Assembly (NCBI RefSeq): GCF_003013695.1
Contig: NZ_CP027792.1
Span: 3,120,501 to 3,184,500 of the forward strand
Direction: 5' to 3'
Origin: Pulveribacter suum
GTDB taxonomy: Bacteria > Pseudomonadota > Gammaproteobacteria > Burkholderiales > Burkholderiaceae_C
DNA length: 64,000 bases
Part shown: in pieces, positions 29,509 to 38,478 of the stretch
How positions within the stretch are numbered: position 1 is the stretch's first letter
How the letters are laid out: each line of letters begins with the position of its first letter
Position numbers and translations under genes: made by a program
The notes under the pieces: generated by a model
Database searches by the model: none
Told to the model about the DNA's origin: nothing
What the model saw: the letters and a program-made list of their open reading frames with translations, nothing else

Positions 29509-31086
29509 TCAGTTCACCCGCACGGTGCGCATGTCCACGCGGTTGTCTGCGCGGTGCACCAGCTCGACGTTCTTGCGCGCCGCCCAGGGAATGACCTGGT
29601 CGTGCAGCGGGATGTAGGCCACGTCGTCATTGACGAGCTGCAGCGCCTGCGTCATCAGGCGCTTGCGCGCGCCGCCATCGGGCTCGACCTTGATGCGCTG
29701 GATGAGCTCGTCGGCGCGGGCGTTGCTGTAGCGGCCGAAGTTGAACTCGCCGCCGCCCTTGCCCACGCTTTGCACCAGCGCTTCCAGGCTGTAGTAGGCG
29801 TCGAACGTGGGCACGCCCCAGCCCAGCATGTACACGCTGGCCTCGTGGCGCTGGATCATGGGCAGATAGGCCGACATGGGCATGGTGCGCACCTTGGCCA
29901 TCACGCCGATGCGCGCCCACATCAGCATGACGGCCTGGCAGATGGCCTCGTCGTGGATGTAGCGGTTGGCCGGACAGGCCAGGTCCACGTTAAAGCCGGT
30001 GCCGTAGCCGGCTTCGGCCATGAGCTGCTTGGCGGACTCGACGTTGTAGGGCTGGCGCTGGCCCACCGCTTCCGTCCAGCCGGCCACCTGGGGCGAGACC
30101 AGCGCGCCGGTGGGCTTGCCCAGCCCGCGCATGAGGCTGTGCGAGATGGTGTCCATGTCGATGGCCTGGTACATGGCCCGGCGCACGCGCACGTCCTTGA
30201 GCGGGTTCTTGCCCTTGACCGTGCTGCCCGGCAGCTCGCTGCTGTGCTGGTCCATGCCGAAGAAGATGGTGCGGTTTTCCACGCCATCGAGCACGCGCAG
30301 CTCGCTGCTGGCGCGCAGGCGGCGCAGGTCCTGCGGCGCCGGGTCCAGCACCAGGTCCACGTCGCCGGCGACCAGCGCCGCCGTGCGGCTGGCGGCCGAC
30401 GGGGTGGTCAGATAGACGATGTCGGTCACGTTGCCTTCCATCGTGCCCCACCAGTTCGGGTTGCGCTTGAAGACCATGCGCACGCCGGGCTGCCAGGACT
30501 CCAGGATGTAGGGGCCGGTGCCCATGGCGTTGCGGTGCGCGAAGCTGTCGGACCCGCTGGCGCCCAGGGCGAGGGGCTCGGTGGCCTTGTTCTTCTCGGC
30601 CCAGGCGCGGCTCATGATGCGCAGCTCCGTCATCTGGCGCAGCAGCACGGGGTTGGGCGCGGTGAGCATCACGTCCAGCGTCTGCGCATCGACCTTCACG
30701 GCCTTGGCGATGCCCACGGCGTAGGGGCCGAACTGCGAGGTTTTGGCCAGCGCCCGGTTGATGGAGAACGCCGCGTCGTCGGCCGTGAAGGCCGAGCCGT
30801 CCTGGAACTTCACGCCCTGGCGCAGGGAAAAGCGCATCTGCGTGGGGCTGATGGCCTTCCAGGACGTGGCCAGCTGCGGCTCGACCTCGAAGCTGCGGCT
30901 GTTGTAGTGCACCAGGCTTTCGTACACGTTGGCGTGCAGGCCGTTTTGCAGCGCCAGGTTCTGCGCGTGGATGTCCCAGGTGGAGATGTCTCCCTGGCTG
31001 GTCCATTTGAATGTCTTGGCGTGCAGCGCAGGCGACAGCAGCGCCCCGGCAGCGACGAGCGCTGCTGCGTATCGTTTGAAAGGCAT
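29509..31086 (-). CDS. Dipeptide/oligopeptide ABC transporter binding protein (distal copy)
   Basis: This 525-residue periplasmic protein of the DppA/OppA family has a signal peptide of about 23 residues ending LLSPALHA. The mature protein begins KTFKWTSQGDISTWDIHAQN and ends DNRVDMRTVRVN. It is closely related to the binding protein at the 5' end of the same operon (identical blocks throughout), so the operon carries a duplicated, diverged receptor. The ligand is probably a peptide or an N-acyl amino acid, judging by the M20 hydrolase in the operon. Confidence 0.92.
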   Translation of the reverse strand: MPFKRYAAALVAAGALLSPALHAKTFKWTSQGDISTWDIHAQNLALQNGLHANVYESLVHYNSRSFEVEPQLATSWKAISPTQMRFSLRQGVKFQDGSAFTADDAAFSINRALAKTSQFGPYAVGIAKAVKVDAQTLDVMLTAPNPVLLRQMTELRIMSRAWAEKNKATEPLALGASGSDSFAHRNAMGTGPYILESWQPGVRMVFKRNPNWWGTMEGNVTDIVYLTTPSAASRTAALVAGDVDLVLDPAPQDLRRLRASSELRVLDGVENRTIFFGMDQHSSELPGSTVKGKNPLKDVRVRRAMYQAIDMDTISHSLMRGLGKPTGALVSPQVAGWTEAVGQRQPYNVESAKQLMAEAGYGTGFNVDLACPANRYIHDEAICQAVMLMWARIGVMAKVRTMPMSAYLPMIQRHEASVYMLGWGVPTFDAYYSLEALVQSVGKGGGEFNFGRYSNARADELIQRIKVEPDGGARKRLMTQALQLVNDDVAYIPLHDQVIPWAARKNVELVHRADNRVDMRTVRVN

Positions 31087-31173
31087 GGCCTTTCCTCCCT
31101 CGGTCTAACGTTGTGGAATGTTTTGAGTGCAGTGCCGGCCCGGCGCGGGGCCGCCCGCTCGTGCCGCGCCGGG

Positions 31174-32292
31174 CTAGAGGCGGCCTTCTTCGACCGCGTG
31201 GCAGGCCACGCGGGTGCCCATGCCGTCGGGCAGCAGCTGCGGGCGCTCGGCGCGGCAGCGGTCGTTGGCAAAGGGGCAGCGCGGGTTGAAGGCGCAGCCG
31301 CTGGGCGGATTGAGCGGGTTGGGCACCTCGCCCTGCACGGGCGTGCGCGCGCGGCCGGTGTCGTGCATCTTGGGGATGGCGTCCAGCAGCATGCGCGTGT
31401 AGGGGTGGCGCGGCTGGGCGAACAGGCGCGGCTTGTCGGCCAGCTCCACCAGGCGGCCCAGGTACATCACGCCGACCTGGTCGCTCACGTGGCGCACCAC
31501 GGCCAGGTTGTGGCTGATGAACAGGTACGTGAGGCCCTGCTTGCGCTGCAGGTCCTTCATGATGTTGAGCACCTGCGCCTGCACCGACACGTCCAGCGCG
31601 CTGGTGGGCTCGTCGCAGACCAGGAATTCGGGCTCGGTGGCCAGGGCGCGGGCAATCGAGATGCGCTGGCGCTGCCCGCCCGAGAACTGGTGCGGGTACT
31701 TGGCCATGTCCAGCGGCGACAGGCCCACAGATTGCAGCAGCTGGCCCACGCGCTCTTCCAGCGCGGCCTTGGTGGTCAGGATGCCGTGCTCGCGCAGCGG
31801 CTCGCCCACGATGTCGCGCACCAGCCAGCGCGGGTTCAGGCTGGCGTAGGGGTCCTGGAAGATCATCTGGATGCGCCGGCGCATAGCCTTGGCGTTGCCG
31901 CCCTTGAAGGCCGCGTGCGCATCCTGCCCGTCAAAGGTGAAGCCGCCGCGCGTGGGCTCGTACAGGCCCACCAGCAGCCGCGCCACGGTGCTCTTGCCGC
32001 AGCCCGACTCGCCCACCAGGGCCAGCGTCTTGCCGCGCTCGATCTCGAAGCTCACGCCATCCACCGCATGCAGCAGCAGGCGCGGCTTGCGCTCGAGCAC
32101 GCGGTTCAGCCAGGGCGGGGAGACATCGAAGGTGCGTGCCAGGTCATGCGCGCGCACCAGCGGCTGGCCCGCGCCCGGCCCGCCCGCGGGCGCAGGAGCC
32201 GCAGCGCCGGGCTGGACCAGGCCGGCGCGTTCGTCCAGCAGCGGCAGCGCGGCCTTCAGCGGACTGAGGTGGTTGCTGTTGCCGTTGTTCAT
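31174..32292 (-). CDS. Dipeptide ABC transporter ATP-binding protein, DppF/OppF type
   Basis: This 372-residue ATPase has an N-terminal extension of about 40 residues, Walker A GESGCGKS, signature FSGGQRQRISIARAL, Walker B FLVCDEPTSALD and the C-terminal Cys cluster region GCAFNPRCPFANDRC typical of oligopeptide ATPases. Its start overlaps the stop of the DppD-type gene by 4 bp (32289-32292), showing translational coupling. Confidence 0.94.
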   Translation of the reverse strand: MNNGNSNHLSPLKAALPLLDERAGLVQPGAAAPAPAGGPGAGQPLVRAHDLARTFDVSPPWLNRVLERKPRLLLHAVDGVSFEIERGKTLALVGESGCGKSTVARLLVGLYEPTRGGFTFDGQDAHAAFKGGNAKAMRRRIQMIFQDPYASLNPRWLVRDIVGEPLREHGILTTKAALEERVGQLLQSVGLSPLDMAKYPHQFSGGQRQRISIARALATEPEFLVCDEPTSALDVSVQAQVLNIMKDLQRKQGLTYLFISHNLAVVRHVSDQVGVMYLGRLVELADKPRLFAQPRHPYTRMLLDAIPKMHDTGRARTPVQGEVPNPLNPPSGCAFNPRCPFANDRCRAERPQLLPDGMGTRVACHAVEEGRL

Positions 32293-33266
32293 GCGGCCTC
32301 CTTGTGTGTCGGGGCGTGCAGCCAGCAGGCTGCCTGGGTGGCGCCGGCGGGCATCAGGTCGGGCCGCGCGACGCGGCAGCGGTCGAAGACCTGCGGGCAG
32401 CGCGGATTGAAGGCGCAGCCGCGCGGGATGGCGTTCAGGCGCGGCATGGCGCCGTCGATCTGGTTGAGCCGCTCGCGCTCGCTTTCCATGTCGGGAATGG
32501 AGGCCATCAGGCCGGCCGTGTAGGGGTGGGCCGGGCGGTTGATAACCTCGTGCACCGGGCCGATCTCAGCCACGCGCCCGGCGTACATGACGGCCACGCG
32601 GTCGCAGGTCTCGGCGATCACGCCCATGTCGTGCGTGATCAGCATGACGGCGGCGCCGCGCGTCTTGCAGATACTTTTGAGCAGCTGGATGATCTGCGCC
32701 TGGATGGACACGTCCAGCGCCGTGGTGGGCTCGTCGGCCACGATGAGCTGGGGCTCGGCGGCCAGCGCCAGGGCGATGACCACGCGCTGGCGCATGCCGC
32801 CGGAGAACTGGTGCGGGTAGTGGTCGATGCGCTGCTCGGCCGCAGGGATGCCGGTGTCCTTGAGCAGCCCGATGGCACGCTGGCGGGCCTCGGACGCGCT
32901 CACCGGCAGGTGGGTGCGGATGGTCTCGATGAGCTGCTGGCCCACGGTGTACAGCGGGTTCAGCGAGGTCAGCGGGTCCTGGAAGATGGCGCCGATGCGG
33001 CGCCCGCGCACGTGGCGCATCTGCTCCGCGGACAGGTTGTCGATGCGCTGGCCCTCCAGCAGGATCTGCCCGCTGGCGATGCGCCCCGGCGGCTCCAGCA
33101 GGCCGATGATGGACGCGCCCGTGAGCGACTTGCCGGCGCCGGACTCGCCCACCACCCCCAGGATCTCGCCCGGCGCGATGGAGAAGCTGACGTTGTCCAG
33201 CGCGCGCAGCGTGCCGCGGCGGCCGGGGAATTCGACGACGAGGTTTTGGACTTCAAGTAAAGACAT
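32289..33266 (-). CDS. Dipeptide ABC transporter ATP-binding protein, DppD type
   Basis: This 325-residue ATPase has Walker A GESGAGKS, signature FSGGMRQRVVIALAL, Walker B LIVADEPTTALD and C-terminal GCAFNPRCPQVFDRC. It forms the heterodimeric motor with the DppF-type subunit. It lies 16 bp downstream of the DppC-type permease gene. Confidence 0.94.
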   Translation of the reverse strand: MSLLEVQNLVVEFPGRRGTLRALDNVSFSIAPGEILGVVGESGAGKSLTGASIIGLLEPPGRIASGQILLEGQRIDNLSAEQMRHVRGRRIGAIFQDPLTSLNPLYTVGQQLIETIRTHLPVSASEARQRAIGLLKDTGIPAAEQRIDHYPHQFSGGMRQRVVIALALAAEPQLIVADEPTTALDVSIQAQIIQLLKSICKTRGAAVMLITHDMGVIAETCDRVAVMYAGRVAEIGPVHEVINRPAHPYTAGLMASIPDMESERERLNQIDGAMPRLNAIPRGCAFNPRCPQVFDRCRVARPDLMPAGATQAACWLHAPTHKEAA

Positions 33267-33282
33267 GACGGTCGCCCTGTGG

Positions 33283-34194
33283 TTAGCGCAGACGGGGGTT
33301 CAAGGCATCCCGCAGCCAGTCGCCCAGCAGGTTCACCGACAGCGCGATCAGCACCAGCATGACGCCGGGAAAGACGGTGATCCACCACTCGCCGGAGAAC
33401 AGGTAGTCGTTGCCCACGCGGATCAGCGTGCCCAGCGAGGGCGAGGTGGGCGGCGCGCCCACGCCCAGGAAGGACAGCGTGGCCTCGGTGATGATGGCCG
33501 TGGCCACCTGGATGGTGGCCAGCACCATGACCGGGCCGAGCACGTTGGGCAGCACGTGGCGGCGCATGATGGACAGCGGACCCACGCCGGTGACGCGCGC
33601 GGCCTGCACGTATTCCTTGCCCCGCTCCACCAGCGTGCTGCCGCGCACGGTGCGTGCGTACTGCACCCAGCCGGTCAGCGAGATCGACAGGATCAGCACG
33701 CCAAACGCCAGCGACTCGGGCGCGTTGGGGAACACCGCGCGGCCCACGCCGGCGATCAAAAGGGCGATCAGGATGGCGGGGAAGGACAGCATCACGTCGC
33801 ACAGGCGCATCAGCACCGCATCGACCCAGCCGCCCTGAAAGCCCGCCCACAGGCCCAGGCCCACGCCCACCACCACCGACAACAGCACCGAAGCCAGGCC
33901 GACGATGAGCGAGATGCGCGCGCCGTAGATCAGCGCGGACAGGATGTCGCGGCCCTGGTCGTCCGTGCCCAGCAGGTACTTGGTGGTGCCGCCTTCCTGC
34001 CAGGCAGGCGGCAGGCGCGCGTCGCCCAGCTCCAGCGTGGCCAGGTCGAAGGGGTTGTGCGGCGCCACCCAGCCGGCGAACAGCGCGCAGACCACGCACA
34101 CCAGGGCGATGGCCGCGGCCAAGATGGCCACGGGCGAGGTGCGAAAGCTGTGTGCGACGTCACTGTCGTACCAGCGCAAAAGAGTTTGTTTCAT
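33283..34194 (-). CDS. Dipeptide ABC transporter permease, DppC type
   Basis: This 303-residue inner-membrane permease starts MKQTLLRWYDSDVAHSFRTS. It has the DppC-type GTDDQGRDILSALIYGARISL and the coupling-helix block EYVQAARVTGVGPLSIMRRHVLPN. About six transmembrane segments are visible. The start at 34194 was chosen because the upstream in-frame extension is non-conserved. A 165-bp gap with a repeat A copy separates it from the amidohydrolase gene upstream in the operon. Confidence 0.93.
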   Translation of the reverse strand: MKQTLLRWYDSDVAHSFRTSPVAILAAAIALVCVVCALFAGWVAPHNPFDLATLELGDARLPPAWQEGGTTKYLLGTDDQGRDILSALIYGARISLIVGLASVLLSVVVGVGLGLWAGFQGGWVDAVLMRLCDVMLSFPAILIALLIAGVGRAVFPNAPESLAFGVLILSISLTGWVQYARTVRGSTLVERGKEYVQAARVTGVGPLSIMRRHVLPNVLGPVMVLATIQVATAIITEATLSFLGVGAPPTSPSLGTLIRVGNDYLFSGEWWITVFPGVMLVLIALSVNLLGDWLRDALNPRLR

Positions 34195-34256
34195 GGATGC
34201 TTGTCCGCGAGAGACAGGCCATGGCGGTGCGCGGTGCGCTGGCGCCAAGCCTGGCC

Positions 34257-34320
34257 GTTTACTATTGTTTCAGTAGCTACTACCGCTTGACTGGCAAGGG
34301 TTTGAGCCGTTTTTTGCTTG
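34257..34320 (+). repeat. Dispersed repeat A, copy 9
   Basis: TTTACTATTGTTTCAGTAGC, TACTACCGCTTGACTGGC, AAGGGTTTGAGCCGTTTTTT. It lies inside the dipeptide operon, between the amidohydrolase and DppC-type permease genes, opposite to the direction of transcription. Confidence 0.8.
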
Positions 34321-34359
34321 TAATTCACTGCCATCTCCCATGCCTGCCTGCCTGCCCGC

Positions 34360-35586
34360 CTACAGCGCGCCTGCCAGCGGCATGGCCTGTTCCACCAGGC
34401 TGGAGTGCAGCGCGGCGCCCAGGGGCAGGATGTCGTCGTTGAAGTCGTAGCGGCTGCTGTGCAGCAGGCTGTGGCCCGCGCCCATGCCCTGCCCCAGGCG
34501 CAAATAGGCGCCCGGCTTAGCCTGCAGCATGAAGGAGAAATCCTCCGCGCCCATGCTGGGCTCCAGGTCACGCACCACGTTCTCGGTGCCCAGCAGGCTG
34601 GCCGCCACGTCGCCGGCGAAGCGCGCCTCGCCTTCGGTGTTGATGGTGGCCGGGTAGATGCGCTCGTAGCGCACGGTGGCGCTGGCGCCAAACCCTAAGG
34701 CGACGGCGCTGCACAGCTCCTTGATGCGCCGCTCGACCATGTCCTGCACGGCCGGATCGAACGCGCGCACGGTACCCACCAGCGTGGCCGTTCCGGGCAG
34801 CACGCTGAAGGCGCCCAGGTCGCCGGCCTGCATGGCGCACAGGCTGACGACGGCACTGTCCAGCGGGCGCACATTGCGCGCGACGATGCTCTGCACCGCG
34901 GTGATGATGTGCGCGGCCACCAGCACCACGTCCACCGTCTGGTAGGGGTGGGCGCCGTGGCCGCCGCGGCCGGTGATCTCGATGGTGATGCGGTCGGCGG
35001 CGGCCATCATGGGGCCGTCGCTCAGGCCCACTGTGCCCGGCCGCATGGCCGGCCAGTTGTGCATGGCGTACACCGCCTGCACCGGCCAGCGCTCGAACAG
35101 GCCGTCCTCGATCATCACGCGCGCTCCCCCTAAGCCCTCCTCGCCCGGCTGGAAGATCAGCACCGCCGTGCCGTCGAACTGCCGCGTGGCCGCGAGATAC
35201 CGCGCCGCGCCCACCAGCATGGCCGTGTGCCCGTCGTGGCCGCAGCCGTGCATCAAGCCACTCTTGGCGGAGCGCCAGGGGAAGTCGTTGTGCTCGGTCA
35301 TGGGCAGCGCATCCATGTCGGCGCGCAGGCCGATCATGGCGCCGCTGCCGCGCCCGCGGCCGTGGATGACGCCTACCAGGCCGGTCTTGCCGATGCCCTC
35401 GTGCACCTCGTCCACGCCGCAGGCGCGCAGGGCTTCGCGCACACGTGCGCCGGTATAGACCTCCTCGAAGCCGATCTCCGGGTGCGCATGCAGGTCGCGC
35501 CGCAGGGCCGTGAGCTCGGGGTGGAACTGGGCGATCTGGGCGAATGCGCGTCCGCCCGCCCTGTAGCGCTGGGCTGGTGGCTGCAT
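34360..35586 (-). CDS. M20-family amidohydrolase (hippurate/N-acyl amino acid hydrolase type)
   Basis: This 408-residue metallopeptidase-family protein has DLHAHPEIGFEE, LRADMDALPM, the metal-binding MHGCGHDGHTAML, FQPGEEG and a dimerisation domain around GRGGHGAHP. Such enzymes hydrolyse N-acyl amino acids or aminoacyl conjugates in the cytoplasm. It lies inside a dipeptide ABC operon, starting 4 bp after the DppB-type permease stop, which suggests that the imported ligand is its substrate. Confidence 0.93.
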   Translation of the reverse strand: MQPPAQRYRAGGRAFAQIAQFHPELTALRRDLHAHPEIGFEEVYTGARVREALRACGVDEVHEGIGKTGLVGVIHGRGRGSGAMIGLRADMDALPMTEHNDFPWRSAKSGLMHGCGHDGHTAMLVGAARYLAATRQFDGTAVLIFQPGEEGLGGARVMIEDGLFERWPVQAVYAMHNWPAMRPGTVGLSDGPMMAAADRITIEITGRGGHGAHPYQTVDVVLVAAHIITAVQSIVARNVRPLDSAVVSLCAMQAGDLGAFSVLPGTATLVGTVRAFDPAVQDMVERRIKELCSAVALGFGASATVRYERIYPATINTEGEARFAGDVAASLLGTENVVRDLEPSMGAEDFSFMLQAKPGAYLRLGQGMGAGHSLLHSSRYDFNDDILPLGAALHSSLVEQAMPLAGAL

Positions 35587-35590
35587 GGCC

Positions 35591-36568
35591 TCAGTGCCCC
35601 TTGCCGGACACGCGCAGGCGCGGATCGACGACGAAGTACAGCAGGTCCACCACCAAGTTGATGATGACGAAGATCAGCGCGATCAGGCACAGGTAGGCGG
35701 CCATCACGGGGATGTCGGCGAACGTCACGGCCTGGATGAACAGCAGGCCCATGCCGGGCCACTGGAACACCGTCTCGGTGATGATGGCAAAGGCGATCAG
35801 GCCGCCGATCTGCAGGCCGGTGATGGTCATCACGGGCACCAGCGTGTTCTTCAGCGCGTGCCCGAAGTGGATGGCCCGGTCGGTCAGCCCGCGCGCGCGG
35901 GCGAACTTGATGTAGTCGGTGCGCAGCACCTCCAGCATCTCGGCGCGCACCAGCCGCATGATCAAGGTGAGCTGGAAGATCGCCAGCGTGACGGCCGGCA
36001 GCACCAGGTGGTGCCAGCCCTTGGGGCTCAGCAGGCCCGTGCTCCACCAGCCCACCTGCGTGACCGGCCCGCGGCCGTAGCTGGGAAACCAGCCCAGCGT
36101 GACCGAGAACACCAAAATCAGCAGGATGCCGATCAGGAAGGTCGGCAGCGACACGCCCAGCAGCGACAGCGTCATGAACACCTGGCTGGTGAAGGTGCCG
36201 CGCTTGAGCGCTGCGTACACCCCCATGGGCACGCCCACCAGCAGGGCGATGGCGGCGGCCACCAGGGCCAGCTCCAGCGTGGCCGGGAAGCGCTCGGCAA
36301 TCAGGCGCGAGACCTTGGCGCCCTGGCGCAGCGACAGGCCGAAGTCGCCCTGCGCGGCATTCACCAGGAACTGCCAGAACTGCACGATGAAGGGCTTGTC
36401 CAGGCCGAGGGCCGCGCGCATCTCGTCGATCTGGGCGGGCGTGGCGTCCTGCCCCAGCATGAAGACGACCGGGTCGCCCACGAACTGAAACAGCATGAAG
36501 GAGATGAAGGCCACGGTGACCATGACGATCACGGCCTGCACGAGGCGGCGAAGAATGAAGGCAAGCAT
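35591..36568 (-). CDS. Dipeptide ABC transporter permease, DppB type
   Basis: This 325-residue polytopic permease starts LAFILRRLVQAVIVMVTVAFISFMLFQF. It carries the coupling-helix block DYIKFARARGLTDRAIHFGHALKNTLVPV, typical of DppB. About six transmembrane segments are present. It is followed after 4 bp by the amidohydrolase gene. Confidence 0.94.
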   Translation of the reverse strand: MLAFILRRLVQAVIVMVTVAFISFMLFQFVGDPVVFMLGQDATPAQIDEMRAALGLDKPFIVQFWQFLVNAAQGDFGLSLRQGAKVSRLIAERFPATLELALVAAAIALLVGVPMGVYAALKRGTFTSQVFMTLSLLGVSLPTFLIGILLILVFSVTLGWFPSYGRGPVTQVGWWSTGLLSPKGWHHLVLPAVTLAIFQLTLIMRLVRAEMLEVLRTDYIKFARARGLTDRAIHFGHALKNTLVPVMTITGLQIGGLIAFAIITETVFQWPGMGLLFIQAVTFADIPVMAAYLCLIALIFVIINLVVDLLYFVVDPRLRVSGKGH

Positions 36569-36688
36569 GAGGGTGGGGTGCCTCGAAAAAATGGGCGCAT
36601 GCTAGCAGGCGGGTAGGCCCGGCCGGCAAGGCGCTGCGCGGCCGGGCATGTCACGCACCGGCCGCGCGGAGCTGAGCGGCAGCTGCCG

Positions 36689-38269
36689 TCAGTTGACCTT
36701 CACGGTGCGGATATCCACGCGGTTGTCGGCGCGGTGCACCAGATCCACGTTCTTCTTCATCGCCCAGGGGATGACCTGGTCGTACAGCGGGATGTGCGAG
36801 ACGGTGTCGTTGGACAGCTGCAGCGCCTCGGTCATCATGCGTGCGCGCACCGGCGCATCGGTTTCGACCTTGATGCGGTCCACCAGGTAGTCCATGCGCT
36901 CGTTGCTGTACTTGCCGACGTTGTAGTTGCCGTCGCCGCCCGGGCCCACACTGCGCACCAGCGACTGCAGGCTGTACAGGCCGTCGAAGGTCGGCACGCC
37001 CCAGCCCAGCAGGTAGATGCTGGCTTCGCTGCGCTGGATCATGGGGAAGTAGTTCACCGTCGGCAGGGTGCGCAGCTTGGCCTTCACGCCCACGCGCGCC
37101 CACATGGCGGTGATGGCCTGGCAGATAGCCTCGTCGCTGATGTAGCGGTTGTTGGGGCAGGCAAAGTCCACTTCGAAGCCGTCGCCGTAGCCGGCCTCGG
37201 CCAGCAGCTTCTTGGAGCCTTCCACGTCATACGGGAAGCGCTTGCCCACGCCTTCGCTCCAGCCCGCCACCTGCGGCGCCACCAGCGTGCCGGCGGGCTT
37301 GCCCAGGCCGCGCAGGATGTTGCGCGTGAGGGCGTTGACGTCAATGGCCTGGTACAGCGCCTTGCGCACGCGCACGTCCTTGAGCGGGTTCTTGCCCTTG
37401 ACGCTGCCGCCCACCAGTTCGTCGCGGAACTGGTCCATGCCCAGGAACAGGGTGCGGTTTTCCAGTCCGTCGATGACCTTCAGGTCAGCGCTGCTGCGCA
37501 GGCGCTGCAGGTCCTGGGGCGCCGGGTCCAGCACCATGTCCACCTCACCCGACAGCAGCGCGGCGATGCGCGTCGCGCCGGACTTGATCGGCGTATAGAC
37601 GATCTCGGTCACGTTGCCGTCCATCTTGCTCCACCAGTTGGGGTTGCGCTTGAGCACCATGCGCACGTCCGGCTGCCAGGATTCGAGCGTGAACGGACCC
37701 GTGCCCATGGCGTTGCGGTGGGCAAAATTCTCGTCCGTGCCCTTGATGTCCTTGGGCTCGACCGAACGGTTCTTCTCGGCCCAGGCCTTGCTCATCATGC
37801 GCAGCTCGGTCATCTGGCGCAGCAGGACCGGGTTGGGCGCCTTCAGGAACACATCAATGGTGTTCGCATCCACCGTGGCCACGCGGTCGATGCCCTGCAC
37901 GTAGGGGCCGTAGTTGGACGTCTTGGCCATGGCGCGCTGGATGGAGTAGGCCGCGTCGTCCGCCGTGAAGGCCGAGCCGTCGTGGAACTTCACGCCCTGG
38001 CGCAGCGTGAAGCGCACCTGGGTGGGGCTGACGTTGGTCCACGCCGTGGCCAGCTGGGGCTCGACCTCGAAAGTCTTGCTGTTGTAGTACACCAGGCTTT
38101 CATACACATAGGCATGAATACCGTTTTGCAGCGCGTTGTTCTGGGAATGGATGTCCCAGGTCGAAATCTCGCCCTGGCTGGCCCATTTGAATGTCTTGGC
38201 ATGTACGGCAGGCACCATGGTCAAGGCACTGGCCGCCAGCGTGGAAAGGAGCAACCTTGTGAGCTGCAT
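36689..38269 (-). CDS. Dipeptide/oligopeptide ABC transporter binding protein (proximal copy)
   Basis: This 526-residue DppA-like periplasmic protein has a signal peptide ending MVPAVHA and a mature start KTFKWASQGEISTWDIHSQN. It heads the operon and is a close paralogue of the distal binding protein. The two share long identical blocks such as GMDQ, KGKNPLKDVRVR and NRVDIRTVKVN with conservative changes. A 120-bp gap separates it from the permease gene. Confidence 0.93.
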   Translation of the reverse strand: MQLTRLLLSTLAASALTMVPAVHAKTFKWASQGEISTWDIHSQNNALQNGIHAYVYESLVYYNSKTFEVEPQLATAWTNVSPTQVRFTLRQGVKFHDGSAFTADDAAYSIQRAMAKTSNYGPYVQGIDRVATVDANTIDVFLKAPNPVLLRQMTELRMMSKAWAEKNRSVEPKDIKGTDENFAHRNAMGTGPFTLESWQPDVRMVLKRNPNWWSKMDGNVTEIVYTPIKSGATRIAALLSGEVDMVLDPAPQDLQRLRSSADLKVIDGLENRTLFLGMDQFRDELVGGSVKGKNPLKDVRVRKALYQAIDVNALTRNILRGLGKPAGTLVAPQVAGWSEGVGKRFPYDVEGSKKLLAEAGYGDGFEVDFACPNNRYISDEAICQAITAMWARVGVKAKLRTLPTVNYFPMIQRSEASIYLLGWGVPTFDGLYSLQSLVRSVGPGGDGNYNVGKYSNERMDYLVDRIKVETDAPVRARMMTEALQLSNDTVSHIPLYDQVIPWAMKKNVDLVHRADNRVDIRTVKVN

Positions 38270-38395
38270 TGGAGGACCCCTCTGAATGTGAAAGGAGGCG
38301 ACTATGCCTCATGCAACAAGCGCGCCAGATATAGGGAAAGCACCGAGTGAAAATACACGGCAGATATGCTTTCGGCCACTGGCTGAAATCGAGCG

Positions 38396-38423
38396 CACAA
38401 AAAACAAAACCCCCGAAAGGGGG
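38396..38423 (-). terminator. Rho-independent terminator of the first porin gene
   Basis: On the minus strand the stem CCCCC-TTTC-GGGGG (38423 to 38410) is followed by TTTTGTTTTTTG. It lies 56 bp beyond the stop of the porin gene that ends at 38479 and upstream of the dipeptide operon. Confidence 0.8.
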
Positions 38424-38478
38424 TCTTGCTTATAGCCATCCACGCCAAGCCAAAGCCTACGCGAACGAAGGTGCTGAA

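Noticed and set aside
29458..32523. Plus-strand open frame of about 1020 codons opposite the dipeptide transporter genes
   Set aside because: It is antisense to three genes with clear family motifs, has no recognisable domains, and its composition (His/Val/Leu/Gly/Gln-rich) is that of a high-GC shadow frame.
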